A program made the translations under genes and the position numbers. From Amycolatopsis endophytica (GTDB lineage: Bacteria > Actinomycetota > Actinomycetes > Mycobacteriales > Pseudonocardiaceae), in the NCBI RefSeq assembly GCF_013410405.1, contig NZ_JACCFK010000002.1, positions 1,937,754 through 2,001,753 of the forward strand: DNA of 64,000 bases. Direction: 5' to 3'. Positions 41,383 to 49,688 of the stretch are shown here, piece after piece; position 1 is the first letter of the stretch, and each line of letters starts with the position of its first letter. Below the pieces are notes generated by a model. It was given only the letters and a program-made list of their open reading frames with translations. It made no database searches and was not told the DNA's origin.

Positions 41383-42281
41383 GCACGTTGATCATCTCCC
41401 TCGCACTCGGCACCGGGCTTGGCATCGGGTTGTGGGCAGTCGCGGTCTACCTGTTCCCGCCGCGGCCAGCCTTGAGGCTCGTTCTGGCTCGCGCTACCGA
41501 ACCACCGCGACCGGAGCCGATCCTCGCTACCGGGAACGCCGGCTGGGCGGCACGCCTCGGCCGGCCCGCGGTCGCGCCATTGCGTGCCCTTGGCCTGCCC
41601 GGACCACGTCTCACACGCGACCTCGCGGTGATCGGCCGCTCGAGCTCGACCCATCTCGCGGAGAAGGCCACCCTCGCGGTGGCCGGCCTGGTGCTGCCCA
41701 CCCTGTTGGGCGGGATACTCACGGTCGCCGGGCTCGGTCTCGGTGTCGGGCTCCCGGTCATCGCCGGACTCGTGCTCGCCGCGGCGGGATTCGTCCTTCC
41801 CGACCTTCAGGTCCGCTCGGAAGCCGCGAAACTCCGGGCTGGGTTCCGCCATGCCCTGTCGGCCTACCTCGACCTCGTATGGATCACTCTCGCCGGTGGC
41901 GCTGGGGTCGACAGCGCACTGGGTGACTCCGTCGCGATCGGCCGCGGCTGGGCCTTCGCGCAGATCCGACGAGCGCTGGACACCGCCCGCCTGACCCGCA
42001 CCACACCGTGGGCAGCCCTGCGCCAGCTCGGCGAGGAACTCGACGTGACCGAACTGGCCGAGCTCGCCGCATCGGTCAGCCTGGCCGGCACCGAGGGTGC
42101 CAAGGTTCGCACCTCCTTGGCCGCCAAAGCACAGGCCCTGCGCACCCACCAGATCACCGAAGCCGAGGGCGACGCTCAAGCGGCAACCGAACGCATGTCG
42201 CTGCCGGTCATGGCGTTGTTCCTCGGGTTCCTCGCCTTCATCGCCTATCCCGCGCTGGTCCAAGTCCTCAATGGTCTGTGA
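41379..42281 (+). CDS. tadC: TadC-like type II secretion inner-membrane protein
   Basis: 300-aa membrane protein; GTG 41379 overlaps the TadB stop by four bases. Two or three helices lie in the N-terminal half (including LPTLLGGILTVAGLGLGVGL), followed by a GspF-like domain with FRHALSAYLDLVWITLAGGA, LRQLGEELDVTELAELAASV and TERMSLPVMALFLGFLAFIA. Its partner is TadB. The next gene, the pilin, starts 34 bp later. Confidence 0.9.
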   Translation: MSTLIISLALGTGLGIGLWAVAVYLFPPRPALRLVLARATEPPRPEPILATGNAGWAARLGRPAVAPLRALGLPGPRLTRDLAVIGRSSSTHLAEKATLAVAGLVLPTLLGGILTVAGLGLGVGLPVIAGLVLAAAGFVLPDLQVRSEAAKLRAGFRHALSAYLDLVWITLAGGAGVDSALGDSVAIGRGWAFAQIRRALDTARLTRTTPWAALRQLGEELDVTELAELAASVSLAGTEGAKVRTSLAAKAQALRTHQITEAEGDAQAATERMSLPVMALFLGFLAFIAYPALVQVLNGL

Positions 42282-42315
42282 CCGCGTTGAATTCGACTCA
42301 CGATTGGAGACTCTG

Positions 42316-42504
42316 ATGCCCTCACAGTGGGAGACCTTGTGGACCGTCGTCCGGGCTCGGGTGGAGCTGCTGCGCCGGGAGCCGGACGCGGGGTATTCGA
42401 CCGAAACGGTGCTCGTCACGGCACTGCTGGTCGTCGCCGCCATCGCGGTGCTCGCGATCATCGTCGCCAAGGTCACCTCCAAGGCGAACAGCATCGACAT
42501 GTGA
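42316..42504 (+). CDS. Flp-type pilin
   Basis: 62-aa prepilin. ATG 42316 follows GGAGA. A basic N-terminal leader (about 28 residues) is followed by AGYSTETVLVTALLVVAAIA, whose Glu at +5-like position and long hydrophobic helix are the Flp/type IV pilin hallmark. The A24 peptidase at 33805-34431 would cut before the helix. It is the only Flp-like gene in the locus, so it should be the major pilin. Confidence 0.85.
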   Translation: MPSQWETLWTVVRARVELLRREPDAGYSTETVLVTALLVVAAIAVLAIIVAKVTSKANSIDM

Positions 42505-42508
42505 AGCC

Positions 42509-42955
42509 ATGAACCGCAGGCAAACCCTCCGCGCAGAACCGAGTCCCTGGCGCATACGGCTCCGCAGGGCGCTGGCGAGCGATGGTGGCTCGGTGAGCGC
42601 TGAGCTGGTGATCGCCACTCCCCTGCTGTTGCTGGTGCTGCTGGCCATCGTGCAGTTCGCTCTGTGGTCGCACGCGACGCACATCGCCCAAGCGGCCGCC
42701 GCACAAGGGCTGGCGACCGCGCGCTCACAAAACGGGACGGCCGCAGCGGGGACGGCCAGCGCGCAACAACTCCTCGGCCAGCTCGGGAATGGTCCACTGC
42801 GCGGCGCCGCCGTCTCGACCGACCGTGGCCCAGCAGCCGCCGCGGTCCGGATTTCCGGGACAGCCACCTCAGTGGTGCCGTTCTTGACGCTGCCGGTGCA
42901 TGCCGAAGCCGCCGGACCTGTCGAACGGTTCGTTCCGGACGAGACGAGCGGATGA
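42509..42955 (+). CDS. TadE-like pseudopilin
   Basis: 148-aa protein, starting four bases after the pilin gene. A basic leader leads to DGGSVSAELVIATPLLLLVL, with the conserved Glu and hydrophobic helix of TadE. The rest is exported and Ala-rich. TadE and TadF are minor pilins needed for assembly. It forms one unit with the two genes that follow. Confidence 0.88.
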   Translation: MNRRQTLRAEPSPWRIRLRRALASDGGSVSAELVIATPLLLLVLLAIVQFALWSHATHIAQAAAAQGLATARSQNGTAAAGTASAQQLLGQLGNGPLRGAAVSTDRGPAAAAVRISGTATSVVPFLTLPVHAEAAGPVERFVPDETSG

Positions 42956-42959
42956 CTTG

Positions 42960-43454
42960 ATGACGAGAGCCCGTAAGCGATCACTAGAGCGCCGAACCGG
43001 CATCCGCGCGAGCTGGGCCTCCTGGTGGCGAGGCGACGGCGGGTCGGTCGCGTCCGAAGTCACCCTCGTAGCCCCGTTGCTGATCATGCTCCTGGTGTTC
43101 GTCGGCGTCGTCATCCACCGCGGCGTGGACGCACGGATCCGCATTGACGACGCCGCCCATCAGGCGGCCCGTGCTGCGAGCATCGAGCGCACCACCGCGG
43201 CCGCGACCCGTGCTGCCCAGTCCACCGCCGCTGCGACCCTGGCCGACGCAGGTGTCGCTTGCCGGTCCTTCACGGCGACCACCTCGACCAATGGACTGCG
43301 TCCTGGCGGCACTGTCGTGGTGACCGTCGTCTGCGACGTCGACTTCGGCGACGCCCTCATGCTCGGCGTGCCCGGCGGCAAGCGGTTGAGCGCCACCGCG
43401 ATCGAGCCAGTCGACGTCTGGCGCTTTACCTTGAACACCGGGGCGCCGTCATGA
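42960..43454 (+). CDS. TadE/TadF-family minor pilin
   Basis: 164-aa protein with ATG at 42960, four bases after the TadE stop. GGSVASEVTLVAPLLIMLLV is the TadE/F helix with Glu. Cysteines near residues 100 and 123 (VACRSF and VVCDVDFG) may form a disulphide outside. It is the second minor pilin of the locus and overlaps the TadG-like gene. Confidence 0.85.
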   Translation: MTRARKRSLERRTGIRASWASWWRGDGGSVASEVTLVAPLLIMLLVFVGVVIHRGVDARIRIDDAAHQAARAASIERTTAAATRAAQSTAAATLADAGVACRSFTATTSTNGLRPGGTVVVTVVCDVDFGDALMLGVPGGKRLSATAIEPVDVWRFTLNTGAPS

Positions 43455-43903
43455 TGTCCGGACATCCCGGCCCGGCGAGTGGGACCGGCTGGTGGCGGGC
43501 GGACGAAGGCCGCGTGTCCGCCTTCGTCGTCGTGCTGGTGTCCGCCATCCTCGCGCTGGCCGGCCTGACCCTCGACGGCGGCCTCGCGCTCGCCGCCAAG
43601 GTCCGGGCGAACGGACAAGCCGAATCCGCTGCGCGCGCCGGCGCGCAGGCCATCGATCTCACCGCCTACCGGAGCAGCGGCACACTCCGCTTGATACCCA
43701 CGCAAGCCATCGCCAGGGCGCAAGCCCACCTGGCTGCCGAAGGCGCCAGCGGGACGGTCACGATCTCCGGCGACACCGTCACGGTGACCGTCACCGCCGC
43801 ACACCCAACCCAGCTGCTCGGGCTGATCGGGATCACTTCCCTGTCCGTGCACGGCCAGGGAAGTGCGCACCCTCAGCGCGGAATCACTGCTGTTCAACCA
43901 TGA
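43451..43903 (+). CDS. TadG-like pilus-assembly protein
   Basis: 150-aa protein, ATG 43451 overlapping the previous stop. DEGRVSAFVVVLVSAILALA is the membrane helix, followed by a secreted Ala-rich part with LTLDGGLALAAKVRANGQAE and RAGAQAIDL, the usual TadG/Flp-associated start. It lacks the C-terminal VWA domain that full TadG has. Actinobacterial loci often have this short form. Confidence 0.82.
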   Translation: MMSGHPGPASGTGWWRADEGRVSAFVVVLVSAILALAGLTLDGGLALAAKVRANGQAESAARAGAQAIDLTAYRSSGTLRLIPTQAIARAQAHLAAEGASGTVTISGDTVTVTVTAAHPTQLLGLIGITSLSVHGQGSAHPQRGITAVQP

Positions 43904-43920
43904 CGGAAGGGGAAGTGATC

Positions 43921-44322
43921 ATGCCAACCGATGACGAGGTCGAGCATCGCATCGAAGACGTCGACGCCCCGCGTACCGCAAGGCGGAAAGCGGCCGCGCA
44001 GCAGGTGAACCAGCTTGCCCAGCGCCGAGCCGCGATCGTCGCCCAGCTTGAGGATGTCGATGGGCAACTGGGCGAGATCGTCGCTGATGCCGAGGACGTC
44101 ATCAGCATCGACGAGCTGGCGCGGTTCACGGACCTGAAGGTCTCAGACCTCACGCAGTGGGTGGCCGGCCGCAAGCCCACCCGGAGCAAGCGAAAGAAGG
44201 CGACCCCGAGCAAGGCAGGCACTCGTTCCCGGAGTTCGTCTCAGGCGAGCGGACAACCGGGTGATTCGGCGGCCTCGCCGGTCGCTGGAACCCGCGATCT
44301 CAAGGTCGCTCAGCTCACGTAA
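43921..44322 (+). CDS. unknown coiled-coil protein of the Tad locus
   Basis: 133-aa soluble protein; ATG 43921 has GGAAGGGG seven bases upstream (ATG 43900 is the other option). Residues 10-60 are a charged helix suited to a coiled coil (RKAAAQQVNQLAQRRAAIVA). Residues 65-90 look like a short DNA-binding or adaptor helix-turn-helix (ISIDELARFTDLKVSDLTQW). The tail is Ser/Lys-rich and basic. It probably links the pilus genes to the BTAD protein that follows; function is not known. Confidence 0.65.
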   Translation: MPTDDEVEHRIEDVDAPRTARRKAAAQQVNQLAQRRAAIVAQLEDVDGQLGEIVADAEDVISIDELARFTDLKVSDLTQWVAGRKPTRSKRKKATPSKAGTRSRSSSQASGQPGDSAASPVAGTRDLKVAQLT

Positions 44323-44331
44323 GCGAGTCCT

Positions 44332-47004
44332 ATGGCTGGCATGTCGATGCGTAGAGCTGGCGCCGTTGTCGTCGTGACGATCAGGGTGCTTCGCGGGTTG
44401 CTCGCCGCAGTGGTCCTGCTTGCTCTGCTCGGCGGTCTGCCGTGGGCGCTCATCCGATTCGTCGGGTGGCCCCTGCCGGACCACCTGCCGACCTTGGCGG
44501 AGATCGAAGGCGTTTTGCTCGGCCCCATGACCGCAACCTTCCTGCTGAGCTTCCTCGCCTGCCTCAGCTGGGGGGTGTGGGCGCTGTTCGCGGTGGACGT
44601 GGCTCGCTGCGCCGTCGACATGGTGCGCGGCATGCGCGTCCCCGACGTGGTTGCAGCCGGCCCAGTCCGCCGGGCTAGCGCTGCTCTCGTCGGTGCGATC
44701 CTGATCGCGATCGTGGGTCAGCGCTTCGACCAGGGCGTCACCACGGGGACGAACTTGAGCGCCGAGTTCGTCGCTGCCTCCGACGTGAGGGGCGTCGCCT
44801 ATGAGCAGAACAACGCCGAGGAGGCTGTCACGGCGAGGACCGTGGTGGCCCTTGCGCCGGACCCGAAAACCGGCGTGCACGACTCGCTGTGGCGCATCGC
44901 CGAGCGCACGCTCGGAGACGGCAAACGCTGGCCGGAGATCTTCGACCTCAACCGAGGCAAACCGCAGCCCAACGGAGGCTTCTTCGACCGGCCCAGCTTG
45001 ATTTTCCCCGGCGAGGAGTTCAGGTTGCCGGCTGCCGCGAGCAGCCCAACGGAGATCAAGCCTCCGTCCGCGGCGGATCCCGCGGAAGAGCCAGCGCACC
45101 GCAGCCCCGAACCGAAGCCGCCCGTCCACGACATGCAGCCGCCTCCCTCAGGTGCTGCGGGGTTCCGGTGGGGCGATGAGCTGTTCGTCGGACTCGGACT
45201 CGCGTCCGCGATCAGCACAGCGTTGCTCATCGCGCGACGCCGGCGCCGGCGCCGCTACCGACCCGGCAGCGGCGACCGTAGTGACCTGCCCGTCGCGCCG
45301 GTGGTGTACGAGCTACGCCTGGCCCATCTGCGAGCCACCCAGGAGGACGAGTCGGAAGCGCCCGCCAACGAGCTGCCGAACGGGCCGGAACCGCTGCGCG
45401 CGCAGGACAGCACTCTGCCCGTCGGCATACGCGACGGCCGGGAGCTCGCGTTGGACCTCGCCGCGGTCCGCGGACTCGGCCTCATCGGCGAGGGCGCACC
45501 AGCTGCGGCACGGGCACTGCTCGTCGCCGCGGCCACCACGGCCTCCGGGACGCGCGTGATCTGCCCAGCTGAGGACGCGGAGGCCCTGCTGGGCAATCAC
45601 GCGGACCAGGACCTCCTGCCGACAGGCGTGCAGCTGACCGGCGATCTTGATGCCGCCCTCGACGACCTCGAAGCCGAGACGCTGTCCCGCGCCCGCCAGA
45701 CCGCCGATACTCATCCCCAATCATTGCCACCCATCCTGCTCATCGCTCGGACGCCGGAACGCAACCGAGAACGGGTGCAGGCGGTTCTGGACAACGGCTC
45801 GGGCTTCGGCGTGACCGGGGTGCTGCTGGGCCAGTGGCCCGCCGGCGTCACTGCTTACGTTCGAGACGACGGCACCGTTTCCGCCACCAATCCCGGCCCA
45901 GGCGAACGACTCCGCGGCACGCGCATGTTCCGCGTCGGCGACGACCACCTCGCCGACTTGCTAGCCCTGCTTCGCCAAGCCGACGCACCGCACGGAGACG
46001 ACCAGCGGACAACTCTGCTCGAGCAGGAGTCCGATCTCGAGCTCGCCGCGGGGAAGCGCGCCGGGGAACAGCCCGACGCAGGGCTGGAGATTCTCGGGGC
46101 GACAGCCGGCTCTGCTGATCCGGCCGTCGTTCCCCCCGTTTCATCTCAACAGCGCGGGACCGGACACCAGCAGGACTCGCTTGCGCCGCTGCGAGTCACC
46201 GTTCTGGGCCCGGTCCAGGTGTGGTGGCGACCCCAGCCCCCGCCTGCCGCTGAGGTCGTCGAGAACGAGGTCACCTTTGCATTCCAGCCCCGGGTGCGTG
46301 AACTGCTGGTGTTTTTGGCGCTGCACCCGGACGGCGTCAGCCGTGAGGCACTGACCGCGGCCCTGTGGCCAGCGAGTCCGCCCGAGAAGACGACCAACTC
46401 CCTGAACACGAGCCTGAGCCGCCTCCGGCGGGCAGTCAGCGCCGCCACCAGTGGCGAACTCACCGACGTGATACTGGCAGGCGAAGGCCGCTACCGCCTC
46501 AATCCCGCCCTGGTCGAAGTCGACTACCACTGCTTCGCCGCCGCAGTGGCTTCGCGGCGCGCGGCCACGACCCAGCACGACCGGATCGACGCCAACCGCC
46601 GCACGGTCGAGAGTTACACCGGTCCCCTCGCCGACGGTATGAGTACGGAATGGATCGAGACCGCCCGGGAATCCATCCGCCGTGACGCCATCGACGCCGT
46701 CGCGGCGCTCGCCCGAGCCCTGGTCGACCAGGACCCGCAGCAGACCTTGGACCTCCTTGAGATCGCCCGCGCCTTCGACCCGCACAACGAGCTGATCTAC
46801 CGCGATATCATGCGCCTGCAGGAACGCCTCGGACAGGTCGACGCGATCCCGCGGACCCTGACGCTGCTCTCCACTTGCCTCGGCGAGGTCGACGAAGAAC
46901 CCAGCCCGGAAACGATCGGCCTGGCTGACCGATTGCAGCGCCGCCACGAAGTCCACGCAGAAGCCGTCGCAACACCCGCAACCGGATACAACCAAGCCGG
47001 GTGA
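44332..47004 (+). CDS. membrane LysM-BTAD protein
   Basis: 890-aa protein. Three membrane helices in the first 140 residues are followed by a LysM-like domain at about 155-215 (VHDSLWRIAERTLGDGKRWP and GKPQPNGGFFDRPSLIFPGE). A fourth membrane helix lies near 275-295 and is followed by a basic stretch RRRRRRRYR. Residues 330-600 form a soluble domain of unknown kind. Residues about 620-720 resemble an OmpR-type winged helix (LRVTVLGPVQVWWRP), and about 740-870 the BTAD domain with TPR-like helices (FDPHNELIYRDIMRLQERLG). BTAD-LysM proteins are typical of actinobacterial Tad loci. They may couple wall sensing to gene control; the membrane tether makes direct DNA binding uncertain. Confidence 0.8.
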   Translation: MAGMSMRRAGAVVVVTIRVLRGLLAAVVLLALLGGLPWALIRFVGWPLPDHLPTLAEIEGVLLGPMTATFLLSFLACLSWGVWALFAVDVARCAVDMVRGMRVPDVVAAGPVRRASAALVGAILIAIVGQRFDQGVTTGTNLSAEFVAASDVRGVAYEQNNAEEAVTARTVVALAPDPKTGVHDSLWRIAERTLGDGKRWPEIFDLNRGKPQPNGGFFDRPSLIFPGEEFRLPAAASSPTEIKPPSAADPAEEPAHRSPEPKPPVHDMQPPPSGAAGFRWGDELFVGLGLASAISTALLIARRRRRRRYRPGSGDRSDLPVAPVVYELRLAHLRATQEDESEAPANELPNGPEPLRAQDSTLPVGIRDGRELALDLAAVRGLGLIGEGAPAAARALLVAAATTASGTRVICPAEDAEALLGNHADQDLLPTGVQLTGDLDAALDDLEAETLSRARQTADTHPQSLPPILLIARTPERNRERVQAVLDNGSGFGVTGVLLGQWPAGVTAYVRDDGTVSATNPGPGERLRGTRMFRVGDDHLADLLALLRQADAPHGDDQRTTLLEQESDLELAAGKRAGEQPDAGLEILGATAGSADPAVVPPVSSQQRGTGHQQDSLAPLRVTVLGPVQVWWRPQPPPAAEVVENEVTFAFQPRVRELLVFLALHPDGVSREALTAALWPASPPEKTTNSLNTSLSRLRRAVSAATSGELTDVILAGEGRYRLNPALVEVDYHCFAAAVASRRAATTQHDRIDANRRTVESYTGPLADGMSTEWIETARESIRRDAIDAVAALARALVDQDPQQTLDLLEIARAFDPHNELIYRDIMRLQERLGQVDAIPRTLTLLSTCLGEVDEEPSPETIGLADRLQRRHEVHAEAVATPATGYNQAG

Positions 47005-47036
47005 CCACGAGTGCGCCACGGCGGGATGATCCTCGT

Positions 47037-47558
47037 TCAGGCCGGCCTCGACGGAAAATCGTCATCGCCCTCGTCCGCGGACGGCCCGCCATGCGGACCG
47101 TGCTCGCGGCTGTATTTCTGGGCCTGGGCCAACAAGTCAGAGTGCGCCCGAGTCCAGGCGATCAGCGGCTCCGCTGCCTCGAGCGCCTCGACGACAGCCG
47201 GATTCAAAGAGTATTCGACCTCCGGCGGAAAAGACTTCGTACTGCGCTCCCGGACGACCAGTCCCTGCATACGCATCTTTTTCAGGGTCCGCGCCAGAAT
47301 GCTATCGTGCAGGACGGGGTGTTTATCCGTCCAGTTCTCATCGATGAAATACGAGTTGACCGTGGAAAGAATATCTACCCGACGCAGCGGGCCATCTCGG
47401 AGTGCCACGACTATCGCCGGCACCCACTTGTCCCCGAACAGGTTCCTCAAGTCGTACAGGCCCCGCAGGACCCCGTCGTCTCGCTCCGCCACCACGCCTC
47501 CCCACGTGTGCCGACCCGGACCGTCGAGGTACCGACTCACCCTCGTCGACGAGGGCAC
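47037..47558 (-). CDS. HxlR family transcriptional regulator
   Basis: 173-aa winged-helix regulator. GTG at 47558 gives the longest reading; GTG near 47498 with GGGGAGG upstream is an alternative. GLYDLRNLFGDKWVPAIVVA, LRDGPLRRVDILSTVN, ILARTLKKMRMQGLVVRE and PPEVEYSLNP are HxlR/MarR-like blocks. The C-terminal 30 residues are acidic and Gly-rich. It ends 32 bp from the BTAD gene and converges on it. HxlR proteins usually control neighbouring redox or efflux genes; none is clear here. An AT-rich, gene-free stretch lies upstream. Confidence 0.85.
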   Translation of the reverse strand: MPSSTRVSRYLDGPGRHTWGGVVAERDDGVLRGLYDLRNLFGDKWVPAIVVALRDGPLRRVDILSTVNSYFIDENWTDKHPVLHDSILARTLKKMRMQGLVVRERSTKSFPPEVEYSLNPAVVEALEAAEPLIAWTRAHSDLLAQAQKYSREHGPHGGPSADEGDDDFPSRPA

Positions 47559-48172
47559 CTCGACAAGCCCACGCTACGCCAAACGGAGCAACGCGCCCAA
47601 CCGTAGAACTACTCAATCCACGCTCACCGGGCACTGACGATCAGCAGCCGAGCTGGCGCGGCAGGGGCGGACCAGACGGGGATCAGCTGGGGGATCAACA
47701 TGGGGCTCACATCAGGGCTCCGATTAGAGCGCCATCCCCTGCGACATCAAAGCACCTGGTCAGGGCACCATCAGGGGATCCGGTGGCACCCCAGACTCGA
47801 CCCGCCGCAAGGCGGTCAGCACATCAGGGCCGGCCAGGCGGGACAGGACGGCGGGCCAGCCGGTCCCGGCCGCAGGCGTCGTTCACCCTCCCACTTCATA
47901 TTTCGCATACAAATGAACGCCAGCGATTCAATTTACCCCTCTTTATAAAGATACCCAATTCAACCATTGCGACGACATGGACAGAACTCTGGCCAGCGCA
48001 AACAGGACGAAGGGCGAGAGAATTGCGTCAATTCGACAGGGTTCGAAAACACCGGAAAAGAGTCTTGAAAAAGCACGGCCGAACCTATTGTGCACGGGTC
48101 GCGTGTCGAGTCATAATTGATTTGTCGCCGGGGAAACCGGAAATCATCCGCAGAACCTGAATGGGGGAACCC
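47559..48172. other. gene-poor stretch with CATCAGGG repeats and an AT-rich tract
   Basis: No credible gene is seen. Three exact CATCAGGG octamers occur at 47710-47717, 47769-47776 and 47822-47829, with related GGGATCAGC, GGGATCAACA and GGTCAGGG in between. They lead into a markedly AT-richer tract (about 47890-48080, with ATTTCGCATACAAATG and TTTATAAAGATACC). Iterons next to an AT-rich region fit a replication or partition site. A long promoter region for the following gene cluster is the other option. Confidence 0.4.
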
Positions 48173-48418
48173 ATGGACACCACGCCATTTGTCTGGAATG
48201 AGCCCGATGGCAGCACCGTGACCGCGTACCGAATCGCCTTCGACGGCCGGAAAATGACGGTGTACGGCCCCGACGGTCCGCGTACCCGGACCCGCCGGAA
48301 CCGTGGCGGTTACGCCACTGCGGCCATGTTGCGGACCATGGGATACACGGACCTGATGGTGGTTTGTCCATTCGGGACCGGCAACGAATTTCCGTGCACC
48401 ACGTTGGCCGAATCGTAA
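48173..48418 (+). CDS. unknown small protein heading the MoxR-VWA cluster
   Basis: 81-aa protein; ATG 48173 follows GGGGGA, and ATG 48161 has no such site. Strand-rich: FVWNEPDGSTVTAYRIAFDG, KMTVYGPDGPRTR, then YATAAMLRTMGYTDLMVVCP. No family is recognised. It lies 27 bp upstream of the AAA ATPase and is probably the first gene of that operon. Confidence 0.65.
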   Translation: MDTTPFVWNEPDGSTVTAYRIAFDGRKMTVYGPDGPRTRTRRNRGGYATAAMLRTMGYTDLMVVCPFGTGNEFPCTTLAES

Positions 48419-48445
48419 GCCGCGATCCATCGAAAGGAGCCCGCC

Positions 48446-49660
48446 ATGACCGCCCCCATGTCGCCAGGCACGGTATCGGCCACCCCCGCAGCCGGGTCCG
48501 GGACCACTTCCCGGCTGCGCAACGGCGAACTACGCGCGATGGTTGCACGGGTCCTGGCCGACAACCACGGCACGCCGTTGACCCCGCGCGCAATCGCGGC
48601 CAAACTCGGCGGCCGCTCGTCAGGTGCGGTCGGTAATGCGCTGAAAGCGTTGGCCGACCAGGGGCACGCGTTCGCCGCATCCGCCGCGCCGCTGACCTAC
48701 GGTGCGACCGCGACCACCGACACCGTCGCCGCAGCCACGATCACTCCCGCGCCCCCACGGCCACCCGCCACCACCCGGGCGGCCCGTCCGAACAGGACCG
48801 CCACGGCACCGGCCCCGGCAGCCACGCCACCGAACCCGGCCCCGGCGCCGGTCACCGGCCCGGTGACGCGTCCGAACGGCACCCCGTACCACCCCCGGTT
48901 GTTGTCCGGGATGCCGGACGTGGTCGCGTTGCGGAAACTGCGGGACGCCGGAATTCCCGCCCTGATGTACGGCCCGCCCGGTACCGGGAAGACGTCGGTG
49001 GTCGAGGCCGCGTTCCCCGACCTGCTGACCGTGCAGGGCGACGGCGACACCACGGTCGCCGACCTGGTCGGCGAATACGCCCAGACCGTGGACGAGAACG
49101 GGACCGTGCGCTACACGTTCATCCACGGCCCGCTGGTCCGCGCGATGCGTGAGGGCCGGACCCTGTTCATCGACGACGCCACCCTGATCCCCCCGACCGT
49201 GCTCGCCGTGGTCTACCCCGCGATGGACGGCCGCCGTCAAATCATCATCAAAGCCAACGGGGGCGAGATCATCGACGCCGCGCCCGGGTTCTACGTGGTC
49301 GCCGGGCACAACCCCGGCGTGCACGGCGCGGTGCTCACCGACGCCCTGTCATCCCGGTTCGCCGCCCAGATCCACGTGTCCACCGACTACGACCTCGCCG
49401 CACAGCTCAAGATCGACAAGCGCGCAGTGAAGATCGCCCGGAATCTCGCCACCCGGCACGCCAACGGCGAAACCGGCTGGGCGCCCCAGCTTCGCGAGCT
49501 TCTGGCGTTCCAAAAGATCGCGGACGTACTCGGCGCCGAGGCCGCCGCCGGGAACCTGGTCGGTACCGCCCCGGAAGAGGACCGCGCCACCGTCGCCGCC
49601 GTAGTGCGCCAAGTGTTCGGCAAAGACCTCGCCCCGCTCGCCCTCGGCACGCGCATCTGA
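48446..49660 (+). CDS. MoxR-type AAA ATPase with N-terminal winged helix
   Basis: 404-aa ATPase with AAAGGAG before ATG 48446. Residues 20-80 form a winged helix (NGELRAMVARVLADNHGTPL and AAKLGGRSSGAVGNALKAL) with a close relative in the gene at 52982. A Pro/Ala/Thr-rich linker runs from about 85 to 150. The AAA_5/MoxR core has GPPGTGKTS (Walker A, about residue 176), LFIDDAT (Walker B), VVAGHNPG (sensor 1) and SSRFAAQI. MoxR ATPases work with VWA proteins as remodelling machines; here the VWA partner is the next gene, 28 bp on. Confidence 0.88.
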   Translation: MTAPMSPGTVSATPAAGSGTTSRLRNGELRAMVARVLADNHGTPLTPRAIAAKLGGRSSGAVGNALKALADQGHAFAASAAPLTYGATATTDTVAAATITPAPPRPPATTRAARPNRTATAPAPAATPPNPAPAPVTGPVTRPNGTPYHPRLLSGMPDVVALRKLRDAGIPALMYGPPGTGKTSVVEAAFPDLLTVQGDGDTTVADLVGEYAQTVDENGTVRYTFIHGPLVRAMREGRTLFIDDATLIPPTVLAVVYPAMDGRRQIIIKANGGEIIDAAPGFYVVAGHNPGVHGAVLTDALSSRFAAQIHVSTDYDLAAQLKIDKRAVKIARNLATRHANGETGWAPQLRELLAFQKIADVLGAEAAAGNLVGTAPEEDRATVAAVVRQVFGKDLAPLALGTRI

Positions 49661-49688
49661 CCGAGACTTCTGTCCGAAAGGGACTGTC

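Noticed and set aside
47402..48160. Plus-strand 252-codon open frame after the HxlR gene
   Set aside because: Codon bias is unlike a gene, it overlaps HxlR antisense, and it runs through the repeat and AT-rich tract.
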